A stretch of DNA of 64,000 nucleotides from JAAUTS01 sp034440395 (GCA_034440395.1 JAWXBW010000004.1:14108-78107), one strand, 5' to 3'. Numbered from the stretch's first letter, positions 56,158-63,934 are shown. Made by a program: numbers and translations. The notes: generated by a model not told the origin, from the letters alone.

Positions 56158-58011
56158 TCACTTCAACTGTTCTTGGCTAAAGATCAGCATGGAGTAGGGA
56201 GCTAAAGAAAAGGTCATACGGTGGGGTTGACCGTCACAGGGTTCAGGACTTGTTGTGGAAGCTTGAACGGGATGCTGAATATCCCCAAATTGTTGACTGT
56301 AGCCCTCCCAGTCGGAGTTAATCCGCACCTGCCATTCGCCCTCACAAGGACTGCCCACGGTATAATTTTCAAAACTTTGGTGCCCTAAGTTAGCCACCAT
56401 GATCACGTCGTCTCCTCGGCCTCCAGAATGGAAGCGATGAAATGCGATGACCTTATCTTGATGGTTTAGATGGAAAACATTTAAGCCTGATCCCGTAAAA
56501 CCGCGTGTTTGGTTGGAACGATTGAGGCGTAGCGAAATCAAGTTTTGATAGAATAAGCGGATGCCTCTATGGGTGGAGGCTTTTTCCCAATCAACAGGGA
56601 CATCGTCTTGAAACCAGCCGTCTTCAAGAAATTCTTGACCCTCAAACAACATGGGGATACCACGCGCCGTTAAGGTTAGCCCGCCACCCAGAATAGAACG
56701 CTTTTGGGCATGGTAGCCCGCAGCGTCATCTGGCGAAACTTCCGAAGGAATACGAGAAGATCCATTAGCTACTTCATCGTGCGACTCCGTGTAAACGATA
56801 CGGGCGCAGGGATCGTTATTATGCATATTAGTTAAAGCACCTGCTACAGCACCCATGTTGCGATCCTCATCTTGGATACAGCTTACACATGTGCGTATGG
56901 GATGGACGAAGGCAGCGTCCCACTGCGCGTGGAAACCCGCTCCCCCCGCTCCACTTTCCTCGGTGACCCAATTGTTACAGGCCAAGTCCTCCGCAATCAT
57001 TATTTTTCCTGGAAAGTGCTGAGCCACTTCGTTGTTAACCCATTGCATGAGAGACCAAGCATCTGGAATTTCTGTATCTGCGGAATAAGAGTTACCGTTT
57101 ACGTCCCGCATAAAAATAGTGGAGTCTAAACGTAGCCCATCCACATGGTAGTCTTCAAACCACATAAGTGCATTGTCACGGATGAACTGCCTTACTTCAC
57201 CGCGTCCGTAGTCTGGCCTATTCTCCCCCCAAGGCGTAGAAGAACGCCAGTCGTTGTAAAAATAGATGCCGCCTTTGTCATTTTGGTTCCACCCATCGAA
57301 CTGCCATAAATCTAAATCCGCTGGTCCGAAGTGATTATAAACAATGTCTAATATAACGGCAATGCCGTGAGCGTGCGCCTCATCTACGAGTATTTTTAAG
57401 GCCTCAGCTCCACCGTAGCTTTCTTCGACAGCGAATGGGTTAGTTACATTATAACCCCAAGATCTTTCGGAAGGAAACTCGCAAGGAGGCATTAACTCAA
57501 TGGCAGTTACTCCCAAGTTTTTTAGGTAAGACAGCCGATGCACAACGTCAGCGAATGTTCCAGGTTTATTTTTCTTTTTAGGAGCAAAAGTGCCCACGTG
57601 TAATTCATAAATGACAAGCTCGTTGAAGGAAGGCATGTCAAAGTCTGGATATTTCCATTTATACTCTGACTGAAAAATAACAGATAATAATCGTTTAGGC
57701 TCAATGCGCTTGGCATAGGGATCATTTTTGCGAAATGTTTTGCCTTCAAAGGTTAATTCATATTGATAACATTGGTCTGGCTTTGCCTCGGGAATGGATA
57801 GACGCCACTTCCCATCATCACTTCGTTTCATGGGATAGGATGCCCCCTTCCAGTCGTTGAAATCTCCGACTAAATCAACTTGGGAAGCGTTAGGTGCCCA
57901 AACACAGAAATGGACAGATGAGGAATCAACAACAGATCCCATGTTTAAAGGGTTGTGTAGAGATGGAATGGTTTCCGATTTCTTAGGTTCGACTTCAGGC
58001 ATTGTGTTCAT
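56158..58011 (-). CDS. GH13 alpha-glucan branching-type enzyme
   Basis: 617 aa cytoplasmic enzyme. An N-terminal CBM48 domain (about 25-115, FCVWAPNASQVDLVGDFNDW) precedes a GH13 barrel with Asp296 nucleophile (HVDGLRLDS), Glu341 acid/base (IMIAEDL) and Asp412 (TESHDE), and a C-terminal beta domain. It fits 1,4-alpha-glucan branching enzyme or a close relative such as a trehalohydrolase-type enzyme; the exact reaction is not settled. It leads an operon with two kinases and two receivers, which is odd company for a glycogen enzyme. Confidence 0.8.
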   Translation of the reverse strand: MNTMPEVEPKKSETIPSLHNPLNMGSVVDSSSVHFCVWAPNASQVDLVGDFNDWKGASYPMKRSDDGKWRLSIPEAKPDQCYQYELTFEGKTFRKNDPYAKRIEPKRLLSVIFQSEYKWKYPDFDMPSFNELVIYELHVGTFAPKKKNKPGTFADVVHRLSYLKNLGVTAIELMPPCEFPSERSWGYNVTNPFAVEESYGGAEALKILVDEAHAHGIAVILDIVYNHFGPADLDLWQFDGWNQNDKGGIYFYNDWRSSTPWGENRPDYGRGEVRQFIRDNALMWFEDYHVDGLRLDSTIFMRDVNGNSYSADTEIPDAWSLMQWVNNEVAQHFPGKIMIAEDLACNNWVTEESGAGGAGFHAQWDAAFVHPIRTCVSCIQDEDRNMGAVAGALTNMHNNDPCARIVYTESHDEVANGSSRIPSEVSPDDAAGYHAQKRSILGGGLTLTARGIPMLFEGQEFLEDGWFQDDVPVDWEKASTHRGIRLFYQNLISLRLNRSNQTRGFTGSGLNVFHLNHQDKVIAFHRFHSGGRGDDVIMVANLGHQSFENYTVGSPCEGEWQVRINSDWEGYSQQFGDIQHPVQASTTSPEPCDGQPHRMTFSLAPYSMLIFSQEQLK

Positions 58012-58105
58012 AAGCGTGGAATATAAGCGTGTATTTAATTGAAATGATCTTGAAAGTGCTCACCAAGCATCACAGGAAGAAAGATCATATTCGTGCATTT
58101 TGAGG

Positions 58106-58121
58106 TGCAGGGTTCATGCCG
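58106..58121 (-). promoter_or_regulatory. Probable sigma-54 promoter of the GH13/kinase operon
   Basis: On the minus strand CGGCATGAACCCTGCA has GG and GC ten bases apart; -24 is CGGCAT and -12 is CTGCA, each near consensus. The expected start near 58095 gives an 84-nt leader before the GH13 ATG. The position relative to the TCGTGCA pair at 58210 copies the geometry of the YciF promoter. Confidence 0.5.
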
Positions 58122-58209
58122 TTGTTTACGAATAACTATTTAAGCCGTTTAGCTTTAATAGGTTAAAAACAGAATCAATCAATGAAGGCATTGCATGAAC
58201 TGCTGATTT

Positions 58210-58247
58210 TCGTGCATTTTGCATCTTGCGATTTGGCCAATCGTGCA
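58210..58247. promoter_or_regulatory. Pair of TCGTGCA sites upstream of the GH13 operon
   Basis: TCGTGCATTTTGCA at 58210 and TCGTGCAGAA at 58241 are 31 bp apart, the same spacing as the pair before the YciF operon. The nearer site is 90 bp from the GG of the minus-strand sigma-54 element. A further copy, TCGTGCATTTTG, at 58091 shares twelve bases with the 58210 site and lies near the expected transcription start. Confidence 0.5.
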
Positions 58248-58269
58248 GAAGCCATATTAAATTAAAAAG

Positions 58270-59679
58270 TTAAAGCACTGGACCCATAAGCCGGCAAATA
58301 TTTTCGATCAAGCGTGTTTTAGTAGATCGTGCTTGGACGGATTCAATGTTGACCGCCTTTGAGAGAGCGAAATCCTCTAGCAACGTTTTTTCCAATTCCG
58401 TGACCACACTCTCGGAATGAACCACAACATTAAGTTCAAAGTTGAGCCGCAGGGAACGCACGTCAAGGTTAGCTGAGCCCACACTAGCCCAAGCCGTATC
58501 AATAAGGGCAAGCTTGGCGTGATGGGTGCCGACTTCGTATTCATACAGTTTCACGCCGTAACTAAGTAATTCCTCGTAGAAGGCTCCGGCACCTTTGACT
58601 AGGCAAGAGTGGTCGCTTTTTGTTGGAATAAGGATGCGCACATCCACTCCGCGGGCAGCAGTAAGTTTCAAAGCTGACAGGAAGGGTTCAATAGGAAAAA
58701 AGTATCCAGCACTGAACCAGGCTCGTTCTTTAGCGGCATTTAATAAGGCGACTAAAGATAAAACGAGAGGATAATTTTTAGAATCTGGACCGTCTTCGAT
58801 AACTTGAGCCAGCGCTTTACCGGCAGGTGAGGGAGTCGGGAAAACCATTTCTGAGCCTAAATCTTCCCCCGTCGCAAAATGCCAATCTTCCCAAAATGTT
58901 TGGCATAAATTTTTAATGACGGGACCAGTAATTTGGATTTGAACATCCTTCCATTGACCGAACTTGGGATCTTCAGACATGTATTCTCGCCCTATGTTCA
59001 TGCCGCCAACAAACGCTACCTCTCCGTCGATGATCTGCAATTTTCGGTGGTTACGGAGGCTAAAGTTCCAGCGATTACGGACGAGGTGCAAAGCATTAAA
59101 CCAAGAGAAATTGCCTCCCGCGTCCACCAAGCTTTGAAAATGGGTTTTCGGTAGAGATAGGCTACCCATCTCGTCTAGGATTAGTTTTACCATGACCCCC
59201 CGCTGCGCTGCTGCGGTTAATAGAGCAAGAATCCTTTTCCCGTGGGCGTCGTCCTTCCAAATATAAAATTCAATCAAAATGGAGCTCTGAGCCTCGGAAA
59301 TAGCTTTTTCTAAGGCGGGGTAAAAATTCTTAGCCTCTAATAATACCTTCGCCTCAGCATAACTGCTGCTGGGATAGATATTTAGTTCCGAGAGAAGATG
59401 AGCTAATTCATTGTCATGAGCGTTTAGGCCTTCATAGGGAGATACTTCCCCTTTGTTACGACGCTTAGACCACACCCGACGACGGCGCAAATGACGACGA
59501 TAAATTCGTTCGCTTCCGAACAATAAAAACGCCAATGCGCCGAGATAGGGAAACAAGAGCACTGCCCACATCCAAGCTAACATTCCAGCAGGACGCTTAT
59601 CAGAAAGCAGAATGAAGGGTAGCGTAGTGAGGGAAAGAGCTAGCCCAATTAACCAGACAATAATCCAAGGATTATTCAT
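58270..59679 (-). CDS. cls: Cardiolipin synthase (phospholipase D superfamily)
   Basis: 469 aa. Two N-terminal membrane helices (about 1-25 and 30-55) are followed by two PLD domains with HKD motifs: HRKLQIIDGEVAFVGGMNIG and HHAKLALIDTAWASVGSANL. It makes cardiolipin from phosphatidylglycerol at the inner membrane, a common osmotic-stress response. It is the last gene of the minus-strand run from 62706, although the hairpin at 59745 may separate it. Confidence 0.93.
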   Translation of the reverse strand: MNNPWIIVWLIGLALSLTTLPFILLSDKRPAGMLAWMWAVLLFPYLGALAFLLFGSERIYRRHLRRRRVWSKRRNKGEVSPYEGLNAHDNELAHLLSELNIYPSSSYAEAKVLLEAKNFYPALEKAISEAQSSILIEFYIWKDDAHGKRILALLTAAAQRGVMVKLILDEMGSLSLPKTHFQSLVDAGGNFSWFNALHLVRNRWNFSLRNHRKLQIIDGEVAFVGGMNIGREYMSEDPKFGQWKDVQIQITGPVIKNLCQTFWEDWHFATGEDLGSEMVFPTPSPAGKALAQVIEDGPDSKNYPLVLSLVALLNAAKERAWFSAGYFFPIEPFLSALKLTAARGVDVRILIPTKSDHSCLVKGAGAFYEELLSYGVKLYEYEVGTHHAKLALIDTAWASVGSANLDVRSLRLNFELNVVVHSESVVTELEKTLLEDFALSKAVNIESVQARSTKTRLIENICRLMGPVL

Positions 59680-59744
59680 AATAATACTTCACCTCTTGGA
59701 ATCTCTCCAACTGAATTATCAAACTAGCAGATGATCCCAATTTA

Positions 59745-59767
59745 CTTCTTAGGATTAACCTAAGAAG
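59745..59767 (-). terminator. Hairpin between DUF3185 and cls
   Basis: A perfect 9-bp stem CTTCTTAGG/CCTAAGAAG with a 5-nt loop lies 14 nt after the DUF3185 stop. On the minus strand it is followed by TAAATT, so it is only a partial terminator at best. Confidence 0.4.
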
Positions 59768-59781
59768 CTAAACAGGTAAGA

Positions 59782-60000
59782 TTAAGAACGGCGACCCATC
59801 ACGATCACTGCTACACCGCCAGCAATGAGAAGTCCGCCTGCAATGGGTGGAAGGGGGATTTTCTTTTGTGTATCTGCTGTGATTTGGAGTGCACCTATAT
59901 CGACAACTTTTTCCCGTTTGGTGTAGGTTATGGCTTGATAGCTTAGAGCGATCACGCCTAATACAATGAGGGCGATTCCGACGAGGAGTTTAGTATTCAT
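59782..60000 (-). CDS. DUF3185 family small membrane protein
   Basis: 72 aa with two membrane helices (about 4-22 and 50-67). The linker KREKVVDIGALQITADTQKK and PLPPIAGGLLIAGGVAVIV is the DUF3185 pattern. Function unknown. It starts 27 nt after the sigma-54 activator gene. Confidence 0.8.
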   Translation of the reverse strand: MNTKLLVGIALIVLGVIALSYQAITYTKREKVVDIGALQITADTQKKIPLPPIAGGLLIAGGVAVIVMGRRS

Positions 60001-60027
60001 AGTTATTGTCTTTCTTTAGGTTTGGAC

Positions 60028-61362
60028 TTAGTCGAGTCCGTATTTTTTTCGTTTGCGGTAAAGGGTTGCAGCATCAATACCCAAAAGCTTAGAGGCTTCA
60101 TCTAGGCTAGAGCTCTTAGCCATGATTTGGCGGATATGTTCGCGTTCTATTTGGTCTAAGCTGATGAAGGAGCCGAGACCAGAGTTAGGTGTCTCAGCAT
60201 TGCTGATAGAGTCAGGCACATCAGCGGTTTGGATCTGATCCCCCGATGTGAGGATAACGGCACGCTCAATAACGTTCCGCAATTCTCGTATGTTGCCTGG
60301 CCAATTGTAACGGCGAAAGGTCTGCATGGTTTCAGGACTGAATCCTTTAACGCGTTTCCGCATCTGCGCGTTGAGTTGACGCAGTAAGTGTTGCGCTATT
60401 ATGGGAATATCCGCAGGTCGTTTTCGCAAAGGCGGCATCTCCAATACTATAACGCTTAATCGGTAGAATAAATCCTCTCGGAAACTACCGTCCTTAACTG
60501 CTTGAGCCAGATCGCGATTCGTCGCCGCTATGATCCGCACGTTAGCCTTTTTAACTTTAGGATCACCGACGCGTTCGTATTCACGATCTTGCATCAACCG
60601 TAGAAGCTTCGTTTGCAAATCCATGGGGAGCTCACCCAGTTCATCTAGAAAAAGAGTGCCACCTTCGGCCATGACGACCTTACCTGAAGCATCACTGGTG
60701 GCTCCAGTGAAAGCCCCTTTGACATGACCAAATAGCGCGCTCTCTAGAAGTTCCCGGGAAAGACTGGGGCAGTGTACAACGATAAAAGGCTTAGTTTTTC
60801 GTTCGCTGGAACGGTGGATGCGTCGAGCCAACTCCGTCTTACCTGTCCCGCTTTCGCCTAAGATTAAAACGGTTGCTGAAGTTGATGCGGCCTTATCAGC
60901 CATGCTAAAGATTTTTTGCACTTCATGATCCTGCGTATCACTTTCAACCTGAGGCAGCTCTTGTTCCAGCCTCGTCTCTAATTCAGCGACGCGCCCTTCT
61001 AGTTGAATAACGCGTTGCACCCGATAAAAAATTTGGCGCATCTCGTCGGGAGTGAAAGGCTTTGGCAAATAGTCTTGTGCCCCAAGTCTTATGGCCTCGA
61101 CAGCGGTTTCAATAGAAGCATGGGCAGTAAAGACCACAACAGCTAGTCGCGGTTGGAATTGTAAAAGCTTAACTAAAACTTCTAGCCCGTTTTCATGGCC
61201 TAGTTTCAAGTCGAGCAAAGCGGCATCGAAATCATCGGAGGCTAACATTTCTAGAGCCTCTGCCCCGCTTGAAGCTTGCGCTGATTCGTAACGCATGGTT
61301 CCGAGAACTACCGCTGTGGTGTCTCTAATTCTCGGTTCGTCATCAATAATCAATACGCGCAT
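60028..61362 (-). CDS. NtrC-family sigma-54-dependent response regulator
   Basis: 444 aa, complete three-domain activator. Receiver with Asp51 (AALLDLKLG) and Lys101; AAA+ domain with Walker A G169-ESGTGK-T176, the sigma-54 contacting loop GAFTGA at 216-221 and Walker B GGTLFLDELGE near 234-244; C-terminal Fis-type helix-turn-helix (DEASKLLGIDAATLYRKRKK). It should hydrolyse ATP to open sigma-54 promoters after phosphorylation. Four sigma-54-like promoters in the window flank its own operon and neighbours. It is most like AlgB/NtrC types. Confidence 0.95.
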   Translation of the reverse strand: MRVLIIDDEPRIRDTTAVVLGTMRYESAQASSGAEALEMLASDDFDAALLDLKLGHENGLEVLVKLLQFQPRLAVVVFTAHASIETAVEAIRLGAQDYLPKPFTPDEMRQIFYRVQRVIQLEGRVAELETRLEQELPQVESDTQDHEVQKIFSMADKAASTSATVLILGESGTGKTELARRIHRSSERKTKPFIVVHCPSLSRELLESALFGHVKGAFTGATSDASGKVVMAEGGTLFLDELGELPMDLQTKLLRLMQDREYERVGDPKVKKANVRIIAATNRDLAQAVKDGSFREDLFYRLSVIVLEMPPLRKRPADIPIIAQHLLRQLNAQMRKRVKGFSPETMQTFRRYNWPGNIRELRNVIERAVILTSGDQIQTADVPDSISNAETPNSGLGSFISLDQIEREHIRQIMAKSSSLDEASKLLGIDAATLYRKRKKYGLD

Positions 61363-61374
61363 GGGGGCTAATCC

Positions 61375-61812
61375 TTAGTTAAAAAAAGTTGTGGCTCGTG
61401 TAGCTATTAATAATACCCCTATTAAAATGAAGTAGCTCGCTATAAGATAAGCGATTATTCTAGGAGCTAAGAAAATCACTACAGCCATCATAATGGCAAG
61501 GCCACCCACTAATAACAAGCCTAGGGATAAGCACATAATAAGGCCTATAATAAATAATAAAGTGGCTAATAAGTAGGATAAAAGATTAGGGAACATGAGG
61601 ATCAATCCTCCTGCTATGATCGGAGGGAAATAAAGGGAAGGTGGAGAACCATAATAAAATCCTAGGATTCCGCTAATAATAAGATAAGCGGCCAAGACAC
61701 TGTAAAGAAGCTGCGGCCAAGCTAATACCAAAACGCCACAGGCGATAGTAAGTAAGCCTATAACCATCCACGGAACGCTAAATTCTGGGCTTATGGGCAT
61801 AAAGGTAGGCAT
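61375..61812 (-). CDS. Small polytopic membrane protein with duplicated DUF3096-like unit
   Basis: 145 aa, almost entirely hydrophobic. Two similar halves are visible: VLAWPQLLYSVLAAYLIISG and FLAPRIIAYLIASYFILIG, with FPNLLSYLLATLLFIIGL between them, so three repeats of a (F/W)P.ll.Y..A.yfii.G unit. Such units occur in DUF3096 and HdeD-like stress proteins. It starts 49 nt after the DUF1328 gene and is followed by the activator gene after 12 nt. Confidence 0.65.
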   Translation of the reverse strand: MPTFMPISPEFSVPWMVIGLLTIACGVLVLAWPQLLYSVLAAYLIISGILGFYYGSPPSLYFPPIIAGGLILMFPNLLSYLLATLLFIIGLIMCLSLGLLLVGGLAIMMAVVIFLAPRIIAYLIASYFILIGVLLIATRATTFFN

Positions 61813-61861
61813 CAGATATCGACGCTTAGGAGGTTATCCCAAGCGCCGTTTTATCTGTATT

Positions 61862-62029
61862 CTAGCTCGTTGGGGGACGTCGTCCCATAACTAAGAAGAC
61901 AACAAAGAGCACGAGGAACAGGACGAAGCAAATCTTTGCTATTCCTGCCGCCATGCCCGCTATCCCGCCGAACCCTAATAATGCTGCAATCAATGCAACA
62001 ACGAGAAATGTAACAGCCCATCCTAACAT
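61862..62029 (-). CDS. DUF1328 (YtjA-type) small membrane protein
   Basis: 55 aa: MLGWAVTFLVVALIAALLGF then GGIAGMAAGIAKICFVLFLV, the standard DUF1328 sequence with two helices. AAGGAT lies five bases upstream of ATG 62029, which is why it is chosen over the upstream in-frame ATG at 62059. Members are common in stress and CsbD clusters; function unknown. A 6-bp hairpin GCGTGT/ACACGC lies in its leader. Confidence 0.88.
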   Translation of the reverse strand: MLGWAVTFLVVALIAALLGFGGIAGMAAGIAKICFVLFLVLFVVFLVMGRRPPTS

Positions 62030-62080
62030 ATTGATCCTTTCTAGCGTGTATTTACACACGCACTGGTTTATTGTGTGCCA

Positions 62081-62290
62081 TTACTTACTATCACTATGAT
62101 AGTCGCCATGGTCTTTAAACATTTTTTCGACATCTTCGCGGGTCTTGCCCAGACGCTTTTGCACACGTCCCACGAGCTCTTCTTCTTTGCCTTCAACGTA
62201 AACTAGATCATCATCCGTGAGATCAGCGTATTGTTGTTTAATTTTTCCTTTGATGATGTTCCACTCGCCTTTTATTTGTAATTTATTCAT
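62081..62290 (-). CDS. CsbD family stress protein
   Basis: 69 aa. LQIKGEWNIIKGKIKQQYAD and LTDDDLVYVEGKEEELVGRV followed by QKRLGKTREDVE are the conserved CsbD blocks. CsbD-type proteins are strongly induced in general stress responses; the mechanism is unknown. Second gene of the sigma-54 operon starting at 62706. Confidence 0.93.
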   Translation of the reverse strand: MNKLQIKGEWNIIKGKIKQQYADLTDDDLVYVEGKEEELVGRVQKRLGKTREDVEKMFKDHGDYHSDSK

Positions 62291-62322
62291 AAGTATTCTT
62301 TATTGTGATTTTAGTTAATTAT

Positions 62323-62706
62323 TTAACGGACACTTTGTTTAACGTCTTCGATAAGCGTTCTTACTTTCGCCTCGTTAAAGTCTCCGCGAATTTCCGAGCT
62401 ACGTTTTTTTAACTCGGTGAGTTTGTAGAGTGCTTCTGCTTTTTTCTCTCCAACGGTTGATTCGACGCGCACTTCTAGTTCTCTGATTTCTCTATCTAAA
62501 TCAGCAAATGCGGTCTCAGCTTTTAGCTTTAGTTCGTTAGATCCAGTTGTGTCAAAGGCGTTAACTGCGGCCTCTGCTTTAACTGTTTCTAGTGTAGTGA
62601 TATCCGCTTTTTTCTGTTCAGAACAAGCCATTAAGGTAAATAGGGCTAGTCCAGCAGCTGAAGCTAATGTAGGTATTGCGTAATTTGTTTTTTGTGTTTT
62701 TTTCAT
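62323..62706 (-). CDS. Small helical lipoprotein
   Basis: 127 aa from the ATG at 62706. The signal peptide ends in the lipobox TLMAC28. The mature part is charged and helical with heptad-like spacing (AETAFADLDREIRELEVRVE), like a coiled coil. The in-frame ATG at 62727 coincides with the predicted transcription start of the sigma-54 promoter, so 62706 is preferred. First gene of the stress operon. Family unknown. Confidence 0.75.
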   Translation of the reverse strand: MKKTQKTNYAIPTLASAAGLALFTLMACSEQKKADITTLETVKAEAAVNAFDTTGSNELKLKAETAFADLDREIRELEVRVESTVGEKKAEALYKLTELKKRSSEIRGDFNEAKVRTLIEDVKQSVR

Positions 62707-62737
62707 AAGTTTTGGTTGATGTTTCATTAACAGACAT

Positions 62738-62753
62738 TGCTAGGAACGTGCCA
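62738..62753 (-). promoter_or_regulatory. Sigma-54 promoter of the lipoprotein-CsbD-activator operon
   Basis: On the minus strand TGGCACGTTCCTAGCA has a perfect -24 element TGGCACG and GC ten bases after GG. The expected start near 62727 leaves a leader of about 21 nt. If real, the activator encoded in this operon regulates itself. Confidence 0.75.
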
Positions 62754-62842
62754 ACAATCCTGTGGGATGTCTTTACATGTTCCCGTTGAACGCATTAGAA
62801 AAAATAGTGGGTGGATCTAGTCGCTTACGTTATGCGATCAAA

Positions 62843-62890
62843 CCGTGCAGAATTGCATGAAAATAAGAATATAAGACGTTTTTTGCACGA
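62843..62890. promoter_or_regulatory. Shared pair of GTGCA sites between divergent promoters
   Basis: CCGTGCAGAATTGCA at 62843 and, inverted, TCGTGCA at 62884-62890 lie midway between the minus-strand promoter at 62738 and the plus-strand promoter at 62969. The first site is 91 bp from the GG of the minus promoter; the second is about 80-86 bp from the GG of the plus promoter. They could serve both promoters as enhancer sites. Confidence 0.5.
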
Positions 62891-62968
62891 CTATGATTTC
62901 TTGCTGGCCTGCCCGTATATTATCTAAGCTGCTTGAGGTTAACCTTTTAACTCAGCCGTCGGATCTGT

Positions 62969-62984
62969 TGGCATAAGTCGTGCA
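62969..62984 (+). promoter_or_regulatory. Possible sigma-54 promoter of the OmpA gene
   Basis: TGGCATAAGTCGTGCA has GG and GC ten bases apart with good -24 and -12 elements. However, the predicted start near 62995 is only about 4 nt before the ATG at 62999, and the -12 half is itself a TCGTGCA site. It may be a promoter giving a near-leaderless mRNA or an activator site that happens to match. Confidence 0.4.
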
Positions 62985-62998
62985 TAATGGGATGAGTC

Positions 62999-63694
62999 AT
63001 GAAAATAAAATTAAATCAATATCGTAAACCCCCCTATCAACTTCTACTCACCGCCACACTTAGCCTCTGCTGCGTGCTAGGAATAAGCACTCAGTCGATT
63101 GCCCAGACTTCAATGACGGAAACCACCACAACCATCAGCACCACAGCCACTCTTAATGACATTGCGGCTCAAGAGCTAGCACTCAAAGAAAAAAAGTTAG
63201 AACTCGAAAAAGCACTGCTTATTCAAGAAAAAACGCAACTACTGGATGTGCAAAAAGCCGAGCTGGCATTAGAAATTAAAAAACTAGAGTTGCTCAAAGC
63301 TCGTCGTGATTTGATGGTTAGAGAAACCGAGGCTGCTCTGGCGATGGAACTTTCGGGTGATGTATTATTTGACGTTGCTAAATTTGAAATCAAGGAGATG
63401 GCTGAACCCACACTGCGTCAAGTGGCTTTGCTCTTAGGGGAGTATCCCAAGGGCAGCATTGTTGTTACTGGCTACGCTGACTCCACAGGTAAGGCTCAAG
63501 ACAATCTTGAACTATCGCGTAAACGCGCCGAAGCCGTTAAAACTTATCTTCTAAATAAATCAAATGTTTCCAGTGAACGGGTGATTGCCAAAGGTGTTGG
63601 GGAAACCAAACCGGCAGCCTCCAACACAAGCATGGAAGGGCGTCAGCTCAACCGTCGCGTGGAAATTACTTTAGCTAAACCTTCTACACTTTAA
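62999..63694 (+). CDS. OmpA-family protein with coiled-coil linker
   Basis: 231 aa exported protein. A signal peptide (cut near SIAQ/TS, residue 36), a Thr-rich segment, a Lys/Glu/Leu coiled coil (about 50-110, e.g. ALKEKKLELEKALLIQEK) and a C-terminal OmpA peptidoglycan-binding domain (about 115-228) with FDVAKFEIKEMAEP, VVTGYADSTGKAQDNLELS and LNRRVEITL. No beta barrel, so it is periplasmic and wall-bound. Divergent from the lipoprotein operon. Confidence 0.88.
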   Translation: MKIKLNQYRKPPYQLLLTATLSLCCVLGISTQSIAQTSMTETTTTISTTATLNDIAAQELALKEKKLELEKALLIQEKTQLLDVQKAELALEIKKLELLKARRDLMVRETEAALAMELSGDVLFDVAKFEIKEMAEPTLRQVALLLGEYPKGSIVVTGYADSTGKAQDNLELSRKRAEAVKTYLLNKSNVSSERVIAKGVGETKPAASNTSMEGRQLNRRVEITLAKPSTL

Positions 63695-63747
63695 GGATAA
63701 AAAATGCCCGCTAGGCGGTGTCTGTTGGATACCCTAGTAATGATTTA

Positions 63748-63777
63748 CCCCGTTCCTGCTTACAGGAACGGGGTTTT
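63748..63777 (+). terminator. Strong Rho-independent terminator after the OmpA gene
   Basis: A perfect 11-bp stem CCCCGTTCCTG/CAGGAACGGGG with a 4-nt loop CTTA is followed by TTTTCT. It ends the ompA-like transcript. Confidence 0.9.
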
Positions 63778-63900
63778 CTGTTGGGTAGGCAATGCAGGGG
63801 AAGGAGCGGTGTTTTGATAGCGAGCAGGGTGTTCACCTCTGCATGAGTGGACTCATTTTTAAAAGCTGAAACCAAGGGGATTTTTCAAAACAAGCGTCGT

Positions 63901-63934
63901 AAAAAAGAAAAACGCAAACTAACCAGTTTGCGTT
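63901..63934 (-). terminator. Terminator of a minus-strand gene beyond the window edge
   Basis: On the minus strand a perfect 10-bp stem AACGCAAACT/AGTTTGCGTT with a 4-nt loop is followed by a T-rich run (TTTCTTTTTT). It implies a minus-strand gene ending at or just past the right edge; an open minus frame ending LTLSLSNSYR-stop at 63966 is a candidate C-terminus but too short to support. Apart from this and the terminator at 63748, 63695-64000 holds nothing I can name. Confidence 0.7.

Noticed and set aside
58234..58247. TGGCCAATCGTGCA on the plus strand
   Set aside because: The GG to GC spacing is eight, not ten, and no plus-strand gene follows.
62065..62080. TGGCACACAATAAACC on the minus strand before the DUF1328 gene, looking like half of a sigma-54 promoter
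   Set aside because: The -24 part is good but there is no GC ten bases after the GG; the nearest GC is too far.
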